Shown: piece by piece, positions 42,220 through 50,951 of the stretch | Numbering within the stretch: position 1 is the first letter of the stretch | Layout: every line of letters begins with the position of its first letter | Assembly (NCBI GenBank): GCA_017435525.1 | Contig: JAFSEW010000005.1 | Coordinates: forward strand, 1-51,719 | Direction of reading: 5' to 3' | DNA from: Oscillospiraceae bacterium | GTDB lineage: Bacteria > Bacillota > Clostridia > Oscillospirales > Oscillospiraceae | Length of the DNA: 51,719 nt | Translations under genes and position numbers: made by a program | Notes under the pieces: generated by a model | Databases searched by the model: none | The model's input: only the letters and a program-made list of their open reading frames with translations | What the model was told of the DNA's origin: nothing

Positions 42220-42720
42220 TTACTTATCGAGAAGCTGCCGTAAAGCAGCAAAACGGGGATCGAGCTCCTTCTGGCAACTGCAAGCCTCATGGTTCAGGTT
42301 TCTGCCGCAACCGCCGCAGATGCCCTTGCAATCCGGTTTGCACAGCAGCTTGGAATCCATATTCAGCACGAAAACCGTGCGAACAATATCCTCCAAGTCG
42401 GCGCTGTCTCCCTCCAGAGGGAATACCCATTCATCTTCGTTCTCTTCATTACTGAGTTCTGTAACCAACACCACATCGATGGGAAACTCCACATCCTGTG
42501 CAAAGTCGGACGCGCAGCGGTCACACACACCGTGAATGGTTGTATGAATGCTGCCGGTCATAACCAGGACACCTGCAGTATTGCGCACAGAACCGGCAGC
42601 CTGCACCGGCTCATCCACCGGGTAACAGGTACCGTAACGAAGATCACGCAGATCCACACTGGTAGAAAAAGAAACCTTTGCGCCCGGACTGTCCATAATC
42701 TTTGTCAGGTCCAGAAGCAT
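42220..42720 (-). CDS. yceD: YceD/DUF177 family protein
   Basis: YceD proteins are encoded with rpmF and are linked to rRNA/ribosome assembly. The 166 residues fit: CDRCASDFAQDVEFPIDV in the centre, a stretch of acidic residues (ELSNEENEDEW), and a C-terminal four-Cys cluster (CKPDCKGICGGCG, then CSCQ) as in Firmicute members. Confidence 0.93.
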   Translation of the reverse strand: MLLDLTKIMDSPGAKVSFSTSVDLRDLRYGTCYPVDEPVQAAGSVRNTAGVLVMTGSIHTTIHGVCDRCASDFAQDVEFPIDVVLVTELSNEENEDEWVFPLEGDSADLEDIVRTVFVLNMDSKLLCKPDCKGICGGCGRNLNHEACSCQKELDPRFAALRQLLDK

Positions 42721-42750
42721 AGTATCCCCTCCTTGCAGTCGTGCTTAGAT

Positions 42751-42779
42751 ATTATATAGGATGATTGCAAATTTGTCAA
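42751..42779 (-). promoter_or_regulatory. Promoter of yceD-rpmF
   Basis: Minus-strand TTGACA (42774-42779) and TATAAT (42751-42756), both perfect, 17-base spacer. Confidence 0.93.
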
Positions 42780-42953
42780 ATGTTATTTTCGATTTTTTCT
42801 TACTTTTTTACAAGCGTTTTCCCAATATATTGGGCGTCTTAGGCAGAGACAATACAACATCCTCGGTGCAAACAGCCCTCCCCTTCCCGATTTGGTGTTC
42901 TACTGCAGGCCTTGGGGACATACCATGGAATAAACCTTACAAGGAGGCTGGCT

Positions 42954-44417
42954 ATGGAAAATTTATATGCCGATATTGCAGCCAGAACCGGCGGCAATAT
43001 CTATATCGGTGTGGTGGGGCCGGTCCGCACCGGGAAATCCACCCTGATTAAACGAATCATGGAATCCTTTGTGATTCCCAACATCCAAGATCCTTACCGC
43101 GCCCAGAGAGCCAGGGACGAACTGCCCCAAAGCGGCTCCGGTAAAACGATTATGACCAGCGAGCCAAAGTTTGTGCCGGAGGAAGCCGCAACCATCACAC
43201 CGGACGGTGCGCCGCACTTCCGGATCCGAATGATCGACACCGTTGGCTATCTGATCCCGGGTGCCACCGGCGCAGAGGAAGACGGCACACCCCGAATGGT
43301 TGCCACCCCCTGGTTTGACCACGAAATCCCCATGACGGAAGCGGCGGAACTCGGCACCAAAAAAGTCATGGATGAACACAGCACAGTGGGTCTGGTGGTT
43401 ACCACCGACGGCACCATTACCGATATTCCAAGAGAAGACTATATGGAAGCGGAACGCCGCGCAATTCTGGATATGCAGGCAACCGGCAAGCCGTTCCTGG
43501 TGGTGATCAACACCCGTAACCCGGGCGGCGATGCCGCCGAAGCTGTCAGACACCGGCTGCAAAGTGAATTCGGCCTGGAACCTCTGATCGCAGATTGCCA
43601 GGCAATGGATATGGGCGCACTTGCATCGCTGTTTCGGGGGATTCTTTTGGCCTTTCCATTGAAAGAAATTCGCGTTTTCTTCCCCAAATGGATAGAGTCT
43701 CTGGAAAAGGATCATCCCGCCAAAACAGCTGTATATCAGGCGCTGCTGCAGCAGGCACAGGAAATCTATACCCTGGGTCAGGCCGAGGCAGCCCTTCTGC
43801 ATCTGCAGGATCTGGAACAGGTGCAGGATCTTACCATTCACAATATCGCCCCATCCGACGGCTCCGTGTGCTGCACACTGCGTTTTCCGGATGCTTTGTT
43901 CTATGAGATCCTCAGTGAAAAAGCCGGAATTCCTATTGCCGATAATGCGGCTTTGCTGGAACTGTTGACGCAGCTGGTAGTATCCAAGCGGGCATACGAT
44001 CAGATCTCCGATGCCCTGGCATCCGTAAAAGCAACCGGCTACGGTGTGGTGCTTCCGGAAGCGGAAGAAATGCATCTGGATGCACCGGAAATTCTGAAAA
44101 AGAATGGCGCCTATGGTGTAAGAATCAAGGCCGGCGCACCATCGATCCATATGATCCGCGTGGATGTGGATACACAGATTCAGCCCATGGTCGGTGACGA
44201 ACAGCAATCCAGAGAATTGATCAGCTATCTGGGGGGCGAAGATCCCGACAAGCTCTGGCAAAGCAACATATTCGGCAAATCCGTATACGCCCTGATTCGG
44301 GATGGTCTGAACACCAAGTTGCTGGGTACCCCCGACGAAGTCAAGCAAAAATTCCGGGATACCCTTACCAAAATCGTCAATGACGGCGCAACAGGTCTGA
44401 TCTGTCTGATTCTGTAG
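42954..44417 (+). CDS. spoIVA: Stage IV sporulation protein A, spore-coat morphogenetic ATPase
   Basis: Mother-cell protein that polymerises by ATP hydrolysis on the forespore to form the basement layer of the coat. The 487 residues start MENLYADIAARTGGNIYIGV, with Walker A GPVRTGKST (residues about 23-31), a DTVGYLIPGA switch region, NTRNPG, and the conserved C-terminus SNIFGKSVYALIRDGL. Length is the family norm (about 490). Start follows AAGGAGGCTGGCT. A sigma-E promoter is expected; I did not find a convincing match. Presence indicates an endospore former. Confidence 0.97.
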   Translation: MENLYADIAARTGGNIYIGVVGPVRTGKSTLIKRIMESFVIPNIQDPYRAQRARDELPQSGSGKTIMTSEPKFVPEEAATITPDGAPHFRIRMIDTVGYLIPGATGAEEDGTPRMVATPWFDHEIPMTEAAELGTKKVMDEHSTVGLVVTTDGTITDIPREDYMEAERRAILDMQATGKPFLVVINTRNPGGDAAEAVRHRLQSEFGLEPLIADCQAMDMGALASLFRGILLAFPLKEIRVFFPKWIESLEKDHPAKTAVYQALLQQAQEIYTLGQAEAALLHLQDLEQVQDLTIHNIAPSDGSVCCTLRFPDALFYEILSEKAGIPIADNAALLELLTQLVVSKRAYDQISDALASVKATGYGVVLPEAEEMHLDAPEILKKNGAYGVRIKAGAPSIHMIRVDVDTQIQPMVGDEQQSRELISYLGGEDPDKLWQSNIFGKSVYALIRDGLNTKLLGTPDEVKQKFRDTLTKIVNDGATGLICLIL

Positions 44418-44446
44418 TTGACTTTTCCGCCGCCTTTCCTTAAAAT
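44418..44446 (+). promoter_or_regulatory. Promoter of the PH-domain gene
   Basis: TTGACT (44418-44423, beginning at the base after the spoIVA stop) and TAAAAT (44441-44446), 17-base spacer. Confidence 0.75.
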
Positions 44447-44469
44447 AGAGGGGAAGGAGGGATATAACT

Positions 44470-44859
44470 ATGCAATACATCTGGAAGGACCGCAAGCGTT
44501 ATTTTGGTATTCCCATGAGTTTTACGCGCTATGCCATCAGCGAAGACAGACTGTTTCTGTCTGTAGGCTTGTTTAACATCAAAGACGAGGAAATCCTCCT
44601 GTACCGCATCCGGGATATTAACACCAACCGCAGCCTGTGGCAGCGAATCTTCGGTGTCGGTACGATCACGGTGCTTTCTTCTGACAAAAGCCTTCCCACG
44701 CTGGTTATGAAGAATGTAAAGAATCCCATTGCCGTAAAAGAACTGCTCCACTCTCAGGTGGAAGACATGAAGGTTCGCCGCAGAGTACATCTGGGTGAAA
44801 TCATGTCCTCGGGCTGTGAGCATGATGCGCCGGATGACGATTCCGACCTGGACAACTGA
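44470..44859 (+). CDS. Bacterial PH-domain protein (bPH2/YdbS-like)
   Basis: Function unknown. The 129 residues form one PH-like beta domain: FTRYAISEDRLFLSVGLFNI, EEILLYRIRDINTNRSLWQR and GVGTITVLSSD are the typical bPH2 strands. No membrane helix is present, unlike YdbS/YdbT. The C-terminal 20 residues are acidic. GGAGGGATATAACT precedes the ATG. Confidence 0.82.
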   Translation: MQYIWKDRKRYFGIPMSFTRYAISEDRLFLSVGLFNIKDEEILLYRIRDINTNRSLWQRIFGVGTITVLSSDKSLPTLVMKNVKNPIAVKELLHSQVEDMKVRRRVHLGEIMSSGCEHDAPDDDSDLDN

Positions 44860-44865
44860 ATCCCC

Positions 44866-44902
44866 AATGCCGTCTGCGCCGATGCAGGCGGCATTTTTTT
44901 AT
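44866..44902 (+). terminator. Terminator of the PH-domain gene
   Basis: Stem AATGCCGTCTGC / GCAGGCGGCATT (one G-U) with a 6-base loop, followed by a run of T. Confidence 0.88.
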
Positions 44903-44911
44903 TGCCTGCCC

Positions 44912-44940
44912 TTTACCAGCTGCGGATTCTGTGGTATATT
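44912..44940 (+). promoter_or_regulatory. Promoter of the YfhO-type gene
   Basis: TTTACC (44912-44917) and TATATT (44935-44940), 17-base spacer. Confidence 0.65.
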
Positions 44941-44973
44941 ATATCATAGAATATTATCGGCAGGGGGACTACC

Positions 44974-47652
44974 ATGAGACTTCCGCAATTCAAAAACCAC
45001 AAATGGAACTATCTTGCCTTATCATTCTGGCTTCCCTTCATCAGTTTTCTGATGATTATGGTCTGCGGCCGTTATGAGCCTTTCGGCAATAACCGGAGCA
45101 TGCTTTATTCAGACATGTACCACCAGTATTTCCCGTTCTTTGTGAATTTCCGGGAAGTATTACGCTCCGGCGGCGGACTGCTTTATAACTGGGATATTGG
45201 CATGGGTTTGGACTATCTGGGGCTTTATTCCTATTATCTGGGCTCGCCCTTGAATTTAATCAGTGCACTGCTTCCCGAAAGCCTGCTGCTGGAATATTTT
45301 TCCCTGTTGGTTCCCCTGAAGCTGGCACTGGCCTCAGTGTTCTTTGCCTATTTCCTGAAAAGTACTTTCCGGCAAAATGACCTTTCCATTACCCTGTTCG
45401 GCGCTTTCTACGGTCTTTGTGCGTGGGCACTGGGTTACCAGTGGAATGTGATGTGGCTGGATACCTTTGCACTGCTGCCGCTGGTGATTTTAGGCACACT
45501 TCGGCTGCTGCGGGACCGAAAATTCATTCTGTATACCCTGAGTCTTTTCCTTTCTGTTGCTGCGAACTATTATATCGGCTTCTTTACCTGTATTTTTGTC
45601 TTCCTGTTTTTCTTCTGCTATCAGCTCTGCCGCTGCAAGAGCATCGGGCGTTTCTTCACCGATCTGTGCACCATCGCGCTGTTTTCCGTGCTGGCCATCG
45701 GCATGACTGCATTTCTGGAGCTGCCCACTCTGGCTGCGCTCCAGAATTCCTATTCCAGCGTGAATAAATTCCCCGATTCATTCCGGCTGAATATTGCCGA
45801 CGAGCATACCTGGAAAGGCCTTTTGGATGCTATGCGGCAGGTTACCGGCAACATGGGCGGCGGCCTGGAACCCACCTTTAAGGAGGGTCTGCCTAATCTC
45901 TACTGCGGCGTTGGTTCTGTCTTCCTGGCAGTGCTCTATCTGCTTTGCGGCCAGATTAAACTCCGGGACAGGATCTGCTGCGTCACATTGCTTCTGTTTT
46001 TCAATGTCAGCTTTATCATCCGGCAGCTGGACTATATCTGGCACGGATTCCATTTTACCAACATGATTCCCTATCGCTTCAGCTATCTTTACAGCGCTGT
46101 GATTCTCTACATGGCTTATAAAGCATGGCTGCTGCGCAGACGGTTCAAGCTCTGGCAAATCATCCTTTCCGGTATTCTGTCGTTGGGTGTTTTCCTTTGC
46201 TCTGACAGCCGGACCGATCCTGTATTTATCGCGTATAACCTGATCTTCTTCCTGCTCTATCTGATAGCGTTTTTGTATCCCGTTCTGCTGCGTTCCCCCA
46301 AAGAACCGGATAAACTGCAAACGATCTCTTATCAAAAAGCCCTGGGAAGCCGCCGCAGTATCGCAGCACTGGCCGTTGCAGGCATCATGTTTGTGGAAAT
46401 TATCATCAATGTGGTAAACTTCGGCATTGCATTCCCTTATACCGGCATCAGCAGTTATCCCAAAGGCACCACCGATGCGGAAAGTGCCATTTCCTATATG
46501 CAGGAAAACGATGCTGAATTGTTCTACCGCACGGAAGTCACCCACTCCCAAACCTTGAATGACGGTGCCCTGAACGGTTACCACGGCATTTCTACTTTCA
46601 CCAGTTCCGCAAATGTCAAGGTCACTTCTTTCATGCAGGCCCTTGGCTATGGCGCCAAGGAGTCTTACAACCGGTATTGTTTTGAGGAAAGTTCCCCCGT
46701 TTCCAATCTTTTCCTGGGTCTGAAATACATGATCGAGCGGGACGGAAATTTGGAGAACAACCCCTATTTTGATGCCGTTTACACCAGCAACACTGTTACA
46801 CTTCTGAAAAACAATGCCTATCTTCCCCTGGGATTTCTGACACAGGTGCAGCTGTCCAATGTGGATTTTACAAACACCACAAAGGATGCTTTTGGTTTTC
46901 AGAACAAACTCCTGAGCGCAGCATCCGGCATTACGGAACCTGTGTGGTATATGCCGGCAAAGCACGCAGTTACCATTACTTCTGAAGATGTAGAAGTCAG
47001 CCCCGGTTCCGTAGGTTACTGCACCTACACCGCCAATACTGCCGGCACCGTTACCTATACGATTCTGGCAGAAAAAGAAGGTTTTATGTGCGTTTCTCTG
47101 AACCTGCCCAAGCGGAACAGCTATAAGGTAGACCTGAATGGAGAAAACCTGTTTTCGGAGACTTACAGCATTCCCCAAACCGCAGCGATTTCCTATGTGG
47201 AACCGGGTGATGTTGTGCAAATCCATTTAAGCTGTAAGGCAGACGAAAAAAGCAATATGACCATTCGCCCTGCCATATTGGATGATGCCGTCTTCCGCAG
47301 CGCCTACAGCGTCCTGAATGCCTCTACCCTGGAATTGACTGCATTTTCCGCAACCAGTGTTGCAGGAACCATCAACTGCGACCGTGACGGCCTGCTCTAT
47401 ACCTCGATTCCCCAAAACGGAAACTGGTCTGTTCTGGTAGATGGTCAAGAGGCCGATATTGTGCTTGTAGGAAATTGTATGATTGGTATTCCCATGGCAG
47501 AGGGGCAGCACAGTGTTATTTTCTGGTATGAAAATCAGGCATACAGTCTTGGCTGGAAAATTACCCTTGCCTGCGCATTCCTGTTTATTGGAATCGCCCT
47601 GGTCGTTTATCTGCCGGAGCATAAGCACAAAAAAGGAAAATACGAGAGATAA
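44974..47652 (+). CDS. YfhO-family polytopic membrane protein
   Basis: YfhO proteins are GT-C-fold membrane proteins; in Bacillus one is tied to glycosylation of lipoteichoic acid. The 892 residues have about 12 helices in the first 480, with SDMYHQYFPFFVNFREVLRS and the acidic loop YNWDIGMGLDYLG typical of the family, and MIPYRFSYLYSA later. A 300-residue extracytoplasmic beta-rich domain follows, then a last helix (ITLACAFLFIGIALVVYL) and a basic tail. GGGGGACTACC precedes the start. Single-gene unit. Confidence 0.88.
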   Translation: MRLPQFKNHKWNYLALSFWLPFISFLMIMVCGRYEPFGNNRSMLYSDMYHQYFPFFVNFREVLRSGGGLLYNWDIGMGLDYLGLYSYYLGSPLNLISALLPESLLLEYFSLLVPLKLALASVFFAYFLKSTFRQNDLSITLFGAFYGLCAWALGYQWNVMWLDTFALLPLVILGTLRLLRDRKFILYTLSLFLSVAANYYIGFFTCIFVFLFFFCYQLCRCKSIGRFFTDLCTIALFSVLAIGMTAFLELPTLAALQNSYSSVNKFPDSFRLNIADEHTWKGLLDAMRQVTGNMGGGLEPTFKEGLPNLYCGVGSVFLAVLYLLCGQIKLRDRICCVTLLLFFNVSFIIRQLDYIWHGFHFTNMIPYRFSYLYSAVILYMAYKAWLLRRRFKLWQIILSGILSLGVFLCSDSRTDPVFIAYNLIFFLLYLIAFLYPVLLRSPKEPDKLQTISYQKALGSRRSIAALAVAGIMFVEIIINVVNFGIAFPYTGISSYPKGTTDAESAISYMQENDAELFYRTEVTHSQTLNDGALNGYHGISTFTSSANVKVTSFMQALGYGAKESYNRYCFEESSPVSNLFLGLKYMIERDGNLENNPYFDAVYTSNTVTLLKNNAYLPLGFLTQVQLSNVDFTNTTKDAFGFQNKLLSAASGITEPVWYMPAKHAVTITSEDVEVSPGSVGYCTYTANTAGTVTYTILAEKEGFMCVSLNLPKRNSYKVDLNGENLFSETYSIPQTAAISYVEPGDVVQIHLSCKADEKSNMTIRPAILDDAVFRSAYSVLNASTLELTAFSATSVAGTINCDRDGLLYTSIPQNGNWSVLVDGQEADIVLVGNCMIGIPMAEGQHSVIFWYENQAYSLGWKITLACAFLFIGIALVVYLPEHKHKKGKYER

Positions 47653-47656
47653 TCCA

Positions 47657-47684
47657 ACAGCCCTGTGGAATTCCACAGGGCTGT
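47657..47684. terminator. Bidirectional terminator after the YfhO-type gene
   Basis: A perfect 28-base palindrome with half ACAGCCCTGTGGAA, between convergent genes. Confidence 0.85.
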
Positions 47685-47690
47685 CATTCT

Positions 47691-48497
47691 TTACGGGTTT
47701 CTTGCAAAATACAGATCCATCAGATCCCGGATGGGCAATTCGCCGCCAATACTATCGATGGCAGAGCGCATATCGCGCTCAAAAACCATCTGCTCCTCTT
47801 GGGTCATCTTCGCATGATCGGAATAGGAACGAAGCAGCATCACATAGTGCTCGCCGTCCAGGTATCGCCAGGATTCCAACAATTCAAAGCGAACATCCTC
47901 AAAACCGGCAGCCCGCAGAGCGTCGCAATAAGCCGGGCAGCTGCTGCCATCAAAAGGAATATCTCTGCGCCCTTTGCCATACTTCCGGTAAACCTTCTGC
48001 AGGGCCACATCGCCCGGCGTATCCACACCGCCTCCGGGCAATGGATGATTCCAGAACAAGGCTAACACGCCACCGGGCTTCAGAAGCCGCTTCACCTTAG
48101 CCAGGCCTCCTTCTCTGGGAATCCAGTGGAAAGCAGTAGCACTGAAAATCAAATCGAACTGCTGCTCTTCCGGATAGTTAAGAAAATCGCCCTGCCAGAC
48201 CGTCAGATTTTCATTCTGCGCGTATTTATCCGCCAGATAATCCGCCAAATGCTTGCCCAGTTCCACCGCTGTAACACAGCAGCCGGTGGCGAGAATCGGT
48301 TCTGTCGCCTGTCCGGTTCCCGGGCCAATCTCCAGGCAGGTCATGCCGGGCCGCAGTGCGGCTGCTTCCACAATTTTTTGAAACAGCGCCGCACAATACC
48401 GCGGCCGGATCGCATCGTAGTTCGCCGCATCGGAATCAAAGGCCGTTCTAAGTTTTCGATTCCGATCATCCTTACCGTATTCCAAAATCAACGCCAT
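47691..48497 (-). CDS. Class I SAM-dependent methyltransferase
   Basis: Small-molecule methyltransferase, substrate unknown. The 268 residues have the SAM motif LEIGPGTGQATEPIL (residues about 54-68), AVELGKHLADYLA, and FDLIFSATAFHWIP (motif IV), followed by LLKPGGVLALFWN. Start after GAGGATAAGCGT. It lies 41 bases downstream of the GNAT gene on the same strand and could be co-transcribed. Confidence 0.92.
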   Translation of the reverse strand: MALILEYGKDDRNRKLRTAFDSDAANYDAIRPRYCAALFQKIVEAAALRPGMTCLEIGPGTGQATEPILATGCCVTAVELGKHLADYLADKYAQNENLTVWQGDFLNYPEEQQFDLIFSATAFHWIPREGGLAKVKRLLKPGGVLALFWNHPLPGGGVDTPGDVALQKVYRKYGKGRRDIPFDGSSCPAYCDALRAAGFEDVRFELLESWRYLDGEHYVMLLRSYSDHAKMTQEEQMVFERDMRSAIDSIGGELPIRDLMDLYFARNP

Positions 48498-48538
48498 ACG
48501 CTTATCCTCATGAATTAGAAATTTGTGAAAAACTTTTA

Positions 48539-48976
48539 TTACAGGTCTTTACGCATATACCTTGGCACATATTCTGCGTAGCCATGTTTCGGGTAGAACG
48601 CATAGGATTCAAACCATTGTTCCTTAGGGGCGCCAAGATGAACAAGTGCCGTTCTGATCCCCTGCTTCCGCATAGCGTCCTCTGCCGTCCGCAAGAGCGC
48701 AGAACCAATTCCCTTATGCTTTTCGGACGCCTTCACATAAAGCCTGTGCAAAAATGCCTCATCAGGGTTGTCCGTTCTGGAATATCCAATGCAACCAATT
48801 ACCCGGTCTTGTTCATTCAAAGCAAGCCAAAACATGTCGCCCCTGGCCAGATAGTTGCTTTCAATATCCAGCAAATCTTCATTGATAGACGGTATTCTTC
48901 CCAGGGCATCTTTTGCCTGGAGAACCATATAAATCATGTCGTCCCGGTATTTTGCCGCATAAGGTATAATAAGCAT
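48539..48976 (-). CDS. GNAT-family N-acetyltransferase
   Basis: Acetyl-CoA-dependent acetyltransferase, substrate unknown. The 145 residues carry the fold: MFWLALNEQDRVIGCIGYSR, LHRLYVKASEKHKGIGSALL (motif A, RxxGxG-type KHKGIG) and YPKHGYAEYVPRYM. Unlike the GNAT at 29951 it is intact. The second Met (48976) is spaced correctly from GGGAGG; the first overlaps that site. Confidence 0.87.
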   Translation of the reverse strand: MLIIPYAAKYRDDMIYMVLQAKDALGRIPSINEDLLDIESNYLARGDMFWLALNEQDRVIGCIGYSRTDNPDEAFLHRLYVKASEKHKGIGSALLRTAEDAMRKQGIRTALVHLGAPKEQWFESYAFYPKHGYAEYVPRYMRKDL

Positions 48977-48996
48977 ATACATCCTCCCGAATACAG

Positions 48997-49317
48997 CTAT
49001 CCGCGTATACCTCTGCGATTTCCTTTAGCCCAAAGGGTATACACTACCCAAATGCCCCATGCAATCCCGCAGGAAATGAGAAACAGGGCGCAATAGAACG
49101 CAACGATCAGATAGATAAATGCAATCCATGTTCCGGCTGTAATTGCCAAGCTGTAAAAAGTAATCGTTGCAATACCAATTAGCACCGCCGGTAAGCATTT
49201 CAAGAAAACTTTTTTTGCTCTAAAGCAGAGCTCAAGCTGAATAGGCAGGACGATCAAAACGCCACATGCCACAGCACAAATGACCAGCCAAAAATCTCCG
49301 CTTAACAAATCAGCCAT
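48997..49317 (-). CDS. Small membrane protein with three helices
   Basis: Function unknown. The 106 residues contain three hydrophobic segments (residues about 9-28, 40-60 and 65-95) and a short basic tail (AKGNRRGIRG). AGGAGTGTTACCTAT precedes the ATG and a promoter is present, so it is probably a real gene. Confidence 0.72.
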   Translation of the reverse strand: MADLLSGDFWLVICAVACGVLIVLPIQLELCFRAKKVFLKCLPAVLIGIATITFYSLAITAGTWIAFIYLIVAFYCALFLISCGIAWGIWVVYTLWAKGNRRGIRG

Positions 49318-49351
49318 ATAGGTAACACTCCTTTATCTTCTGATTATCGTT

Positions 49352-49380
49352 ACTATAACAAATTTCGCAAGCATTGTCCA
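49352..49380 (-). promoter_or_regulatory. Promoter of the small membrane-protein gene
   Basis: Minus-strand TGGACA (49375-49380) and TATAGT (49352-49357), 17-base spacer. Confidence 0.7.
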
Positions 49381-49391
49381 CAGGCAGATAC

Positions 49392-49450
49392 AAAAGCCTC
49401 CACATTTCTGTGGAGGCTTTTGTGTTTGCGTTATCTGGTTTTTCAGATAT
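49392..49450. repeat. Structured repeat, copy A
   Basis: Plus strand: hairpin AAAAGCCTCCACA / TGTGGAGGCTTTT (49392-49421), then TGTGTTTGCGT, then a second hairpin TATCTG / CAGATA (49432-49449). On the minus strand the order is stem-loop, ACGCAAACAC linker, terminator-like hairpin with T tract. Lies downstream of the XRE gene and its own terminator. Confidence 0.75.
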
Positions 49451-49480
49451 GAGAAGCTAACATCGTTCCTCACAGATACA

Positions 49481-49512
49481 AAAACTGTCTGTTCAATTTC
49501 GAACAGACAGTT
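49481..49512 (-). terminator. Terminator of the XRE gene at 49512
   Basis: Perfect 12-bp stem AACTGTCTGTTC / GAACAGACAGTT with a 6-base loop, followed on the minus strand by TTTTGTATC. Confidence 0.88.
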
Positions 49513-49736
49513 CATTTATTGTATGGCTTTGAGGTATTTACGATACCCAAAATATAATCCGTCGAAGTTTTGTATAGCTGAGCAAGTCTGATTAACACAT
49601 CGGTTGGAATATCTCGCAAACCACGTTCATACCGACTATATTGCGGTTGCTTCATCCCTAGATATTCAGCAACCTGCTGTTGCGAAAGATCATGATCTTC
49701 GCGTAAGTCCCTCAACCTCGGATAATAATTATCCAC
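49512..49736 (-). CDS. XRE-family helix-turn-helix regulator
   Basis: The 74-residue protein is a single Cro/C1 HTH: LREDHDLSQQQVAEYLGMKQ, then YSRYERGLRDIPTDVLIRLA. A GTG at 49736 is preferred because AGAGGTG lies six bases upstream. Divergent from the lipoprotein gene; two related 13-base sites in the shared promoter region suggest it controls both. AT-rich compared with the core genes. Confidence 0.87.
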   Translation of the reverse strand: MDNYYPRLRDLREDHDLSQQQVAEYLGMKQPQYSRYERGLRDIPTDVLIRLAQLYKTSTDYILGIVNTSKPYNK

Positions 49737-49750
49737 AGTCAACACCTCTG

Positions 49751-49817
49751 ATAACTATTTGGTATTGACATGGTAACACATGCATATTATAATCATGCTA
49801 TTCTATAGCCATTTGGT
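49751..49817. promoter_or_regulatory. Promoter of the lipoprotein gene with two repeated sites
   Basis: TTGACA (49765-49770) and TATAAT (49788-49793), 17-base spacer. ATAACTATTTGGT (49751-49763) and ATAGCCATTTGGT (49805-49817) match at 11 of 13 positions and flank the promoter, a plausible pair of operators for the adjacent XRE protein. Confidence 0.75.
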
Positions 49818-49835
49818 TATATTCGGAGGTGCAAA

Positions 49836-50513
49836 ATGAAAAGAATATCAATCATTATCCTATTATCAATCTTGCTTATGCTTGCAGCATGCAGTCAAGA
49901 TAGCACACAATTGCAGTCGCCCAGTCAATCAGCAACACAAATGTCAAGTGAATTAAAAGGCGTACCCGAATCAGTTGTACTAAGAAATATCACATATAGC
50001 ATGAACGAATGTATTAATCACAAAATCATTCACAATGTAGATACTGAAGCCCATACAGATAATGTTGAAGTAACTTTATACTTTGAATACCCTTTTGCCA
50101 CAAAGACAGCATATATATCATATTTATATCAATACAACAAATCGAGTGATTTATGGGAGCTTTTGCAAGAAAGTGAAGCAGAAGTAGAAATAATGATTAA
50201 TGAATCAGCATATGTAAACGGTTCACCATGGGTTGGCACAATTGAGGGATATCTTGATTGCTCATACACAATATCATTCCTTGAAATCGATACAAGCGAA
50301 ATGCTTGCTAAAATTGAGTATGAAATCTACTTTGAAAATGACGAGATACCTGATTTAATCGGAATCGATACCGTTGATATTGATCCTTACTGGCACAATA
50401 TACTTATAGACTGTAGTTATGAACACTATTTAGGAAACGGATACTATACGACCAAAAATGAATCATTATGGTTTTGGCTTGATATGGTCACTGGATGTCA
50501 ACCATTTCAATAA
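49836..50513 (+). CDS. Hypothetical lipoprotein
   Basis: Function unknown. The 225 residues begin with a lipoprotein signal (ISIIILLSILLMLAAC, lipobox LAAC, Cys at residue 19), then a Ser/Gln-rich linker and an acidic beta-rich domain with many Tyr and Glu. No family recognised. Codon use is distinctly AT-rich relative to the housekeeping genes, suggesting recent acquisition. GGAGGTGCAAA precedes the ATG. Confidence 0.8.
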   Translation: MKRISIIILLSILLMLAACSQDSTQLQSPSQSATQMSSELKGVPESVVLRNITYSMNECINHKIIHNVDTEAHTDNVEVTLYFEYPFATKTAYISYLYQYNKSSDLWELLQESEAEVEIMINESAYVNGSPWVGTIEGYLDCSYTISFLEIDTSEMLAKIEYEIYFENDEIPDLIGIDTVDIDPYWHNILIDCSYEHYLGNGYYTTKNESLWFWLDMVTGCQPFQ

Positions 50514-50524
50514 GCTTATCTCGC

Positions 50525-50560
50525 AATGTGCATCGTGAGAAATCACGATGCACATTTTTG
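50525..50560 (+). terminator. Terminator of the lipoprotein gene
   Basis: Perfect 14-bp stem AATGTGCATCGTGA / TCACGATGCACATT with a GAAA loop and a T run. Confidence 0.92.
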
Positions 50561-50633
50561 TCTCATTGTTCCTGACATTTGCAGTCATTTGGGAACATTA
50601 AAGATTAAAACTCCATCATATCGGTTGCTTTTC

Positions 50634-50665
50634 TTCGTGTTACCTATTTTCTTGGTTAGACAAAG
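50634..50665. repeat. Structured repeat, copy B (degenerate)
   Basis: The linker and tail part only: GTGTTACCTATTTTCTTGG matches copy F over most positions (GCGTTACCTATTTTGCGG), without the first hairpin. It lies in the gene-free stretch 50514-50951, which otherwise holds only the lipoprotein terminator and copies C and D. Confidence 0.55.
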
Positions 50666-50753
50666 AAAAATCTCCAGATTTCTGGAGGTTTCAGTGTTTA
50701 TTTTACATGCTCTCGCGGTTAGGGCAACTATCCTTTGCCGTTAAGAAACATGC
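50666..50753. repeat. Structured repeat, copy C
   Basis: Hairpin CTCCAGA / TCTGGAG, linker GTGTTTATTTTACAT (degenerate), then GGTTAGGGCAACTATCC and GTTAAGAAACATGCC, the last 37 bases differing from copy F at a single base. Confidence 0.75.
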
Positions 50754-50774
50754 CGGTGCATATTTTAGGAAAAG

Positions 50775-50843
50775 AAAAGCCTCCACATTTCTGTGGAGGC
50801 TTTCGTGTTTACGTAACCTGGTTTCACGGCCAGTCACCCGGCA
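50775..50843. repeat. Structured repeat, copy D
   Basis: Same first hairpin as copy A (GCCTCCACA / TGTGGAGGC), linker GTGTTTACGTAACC, then a second stem that keeps pairing (GTAACCTGG with CCAGTCAC, one bulge) although its sequence differs from the other copies. Confidence 0.75.
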
Positions 50844-50951
50844 ACTGTTTTACGCATTTATGTTATAATTACGATCCAAAGCAATTCTTGATACTTGTTG
50901 ATGCAGTACATTCCATCCATATCTTACACCGTAGTAAGCACTACAGGAAAG

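Noticed and set aside
42780-42953. Sigma-E promoter for spoIVA
   Set aside because: AATATATT and AATACAAC are present but spaced about 19 bases apart, too far for the usual 14-15; not reported as a feature.
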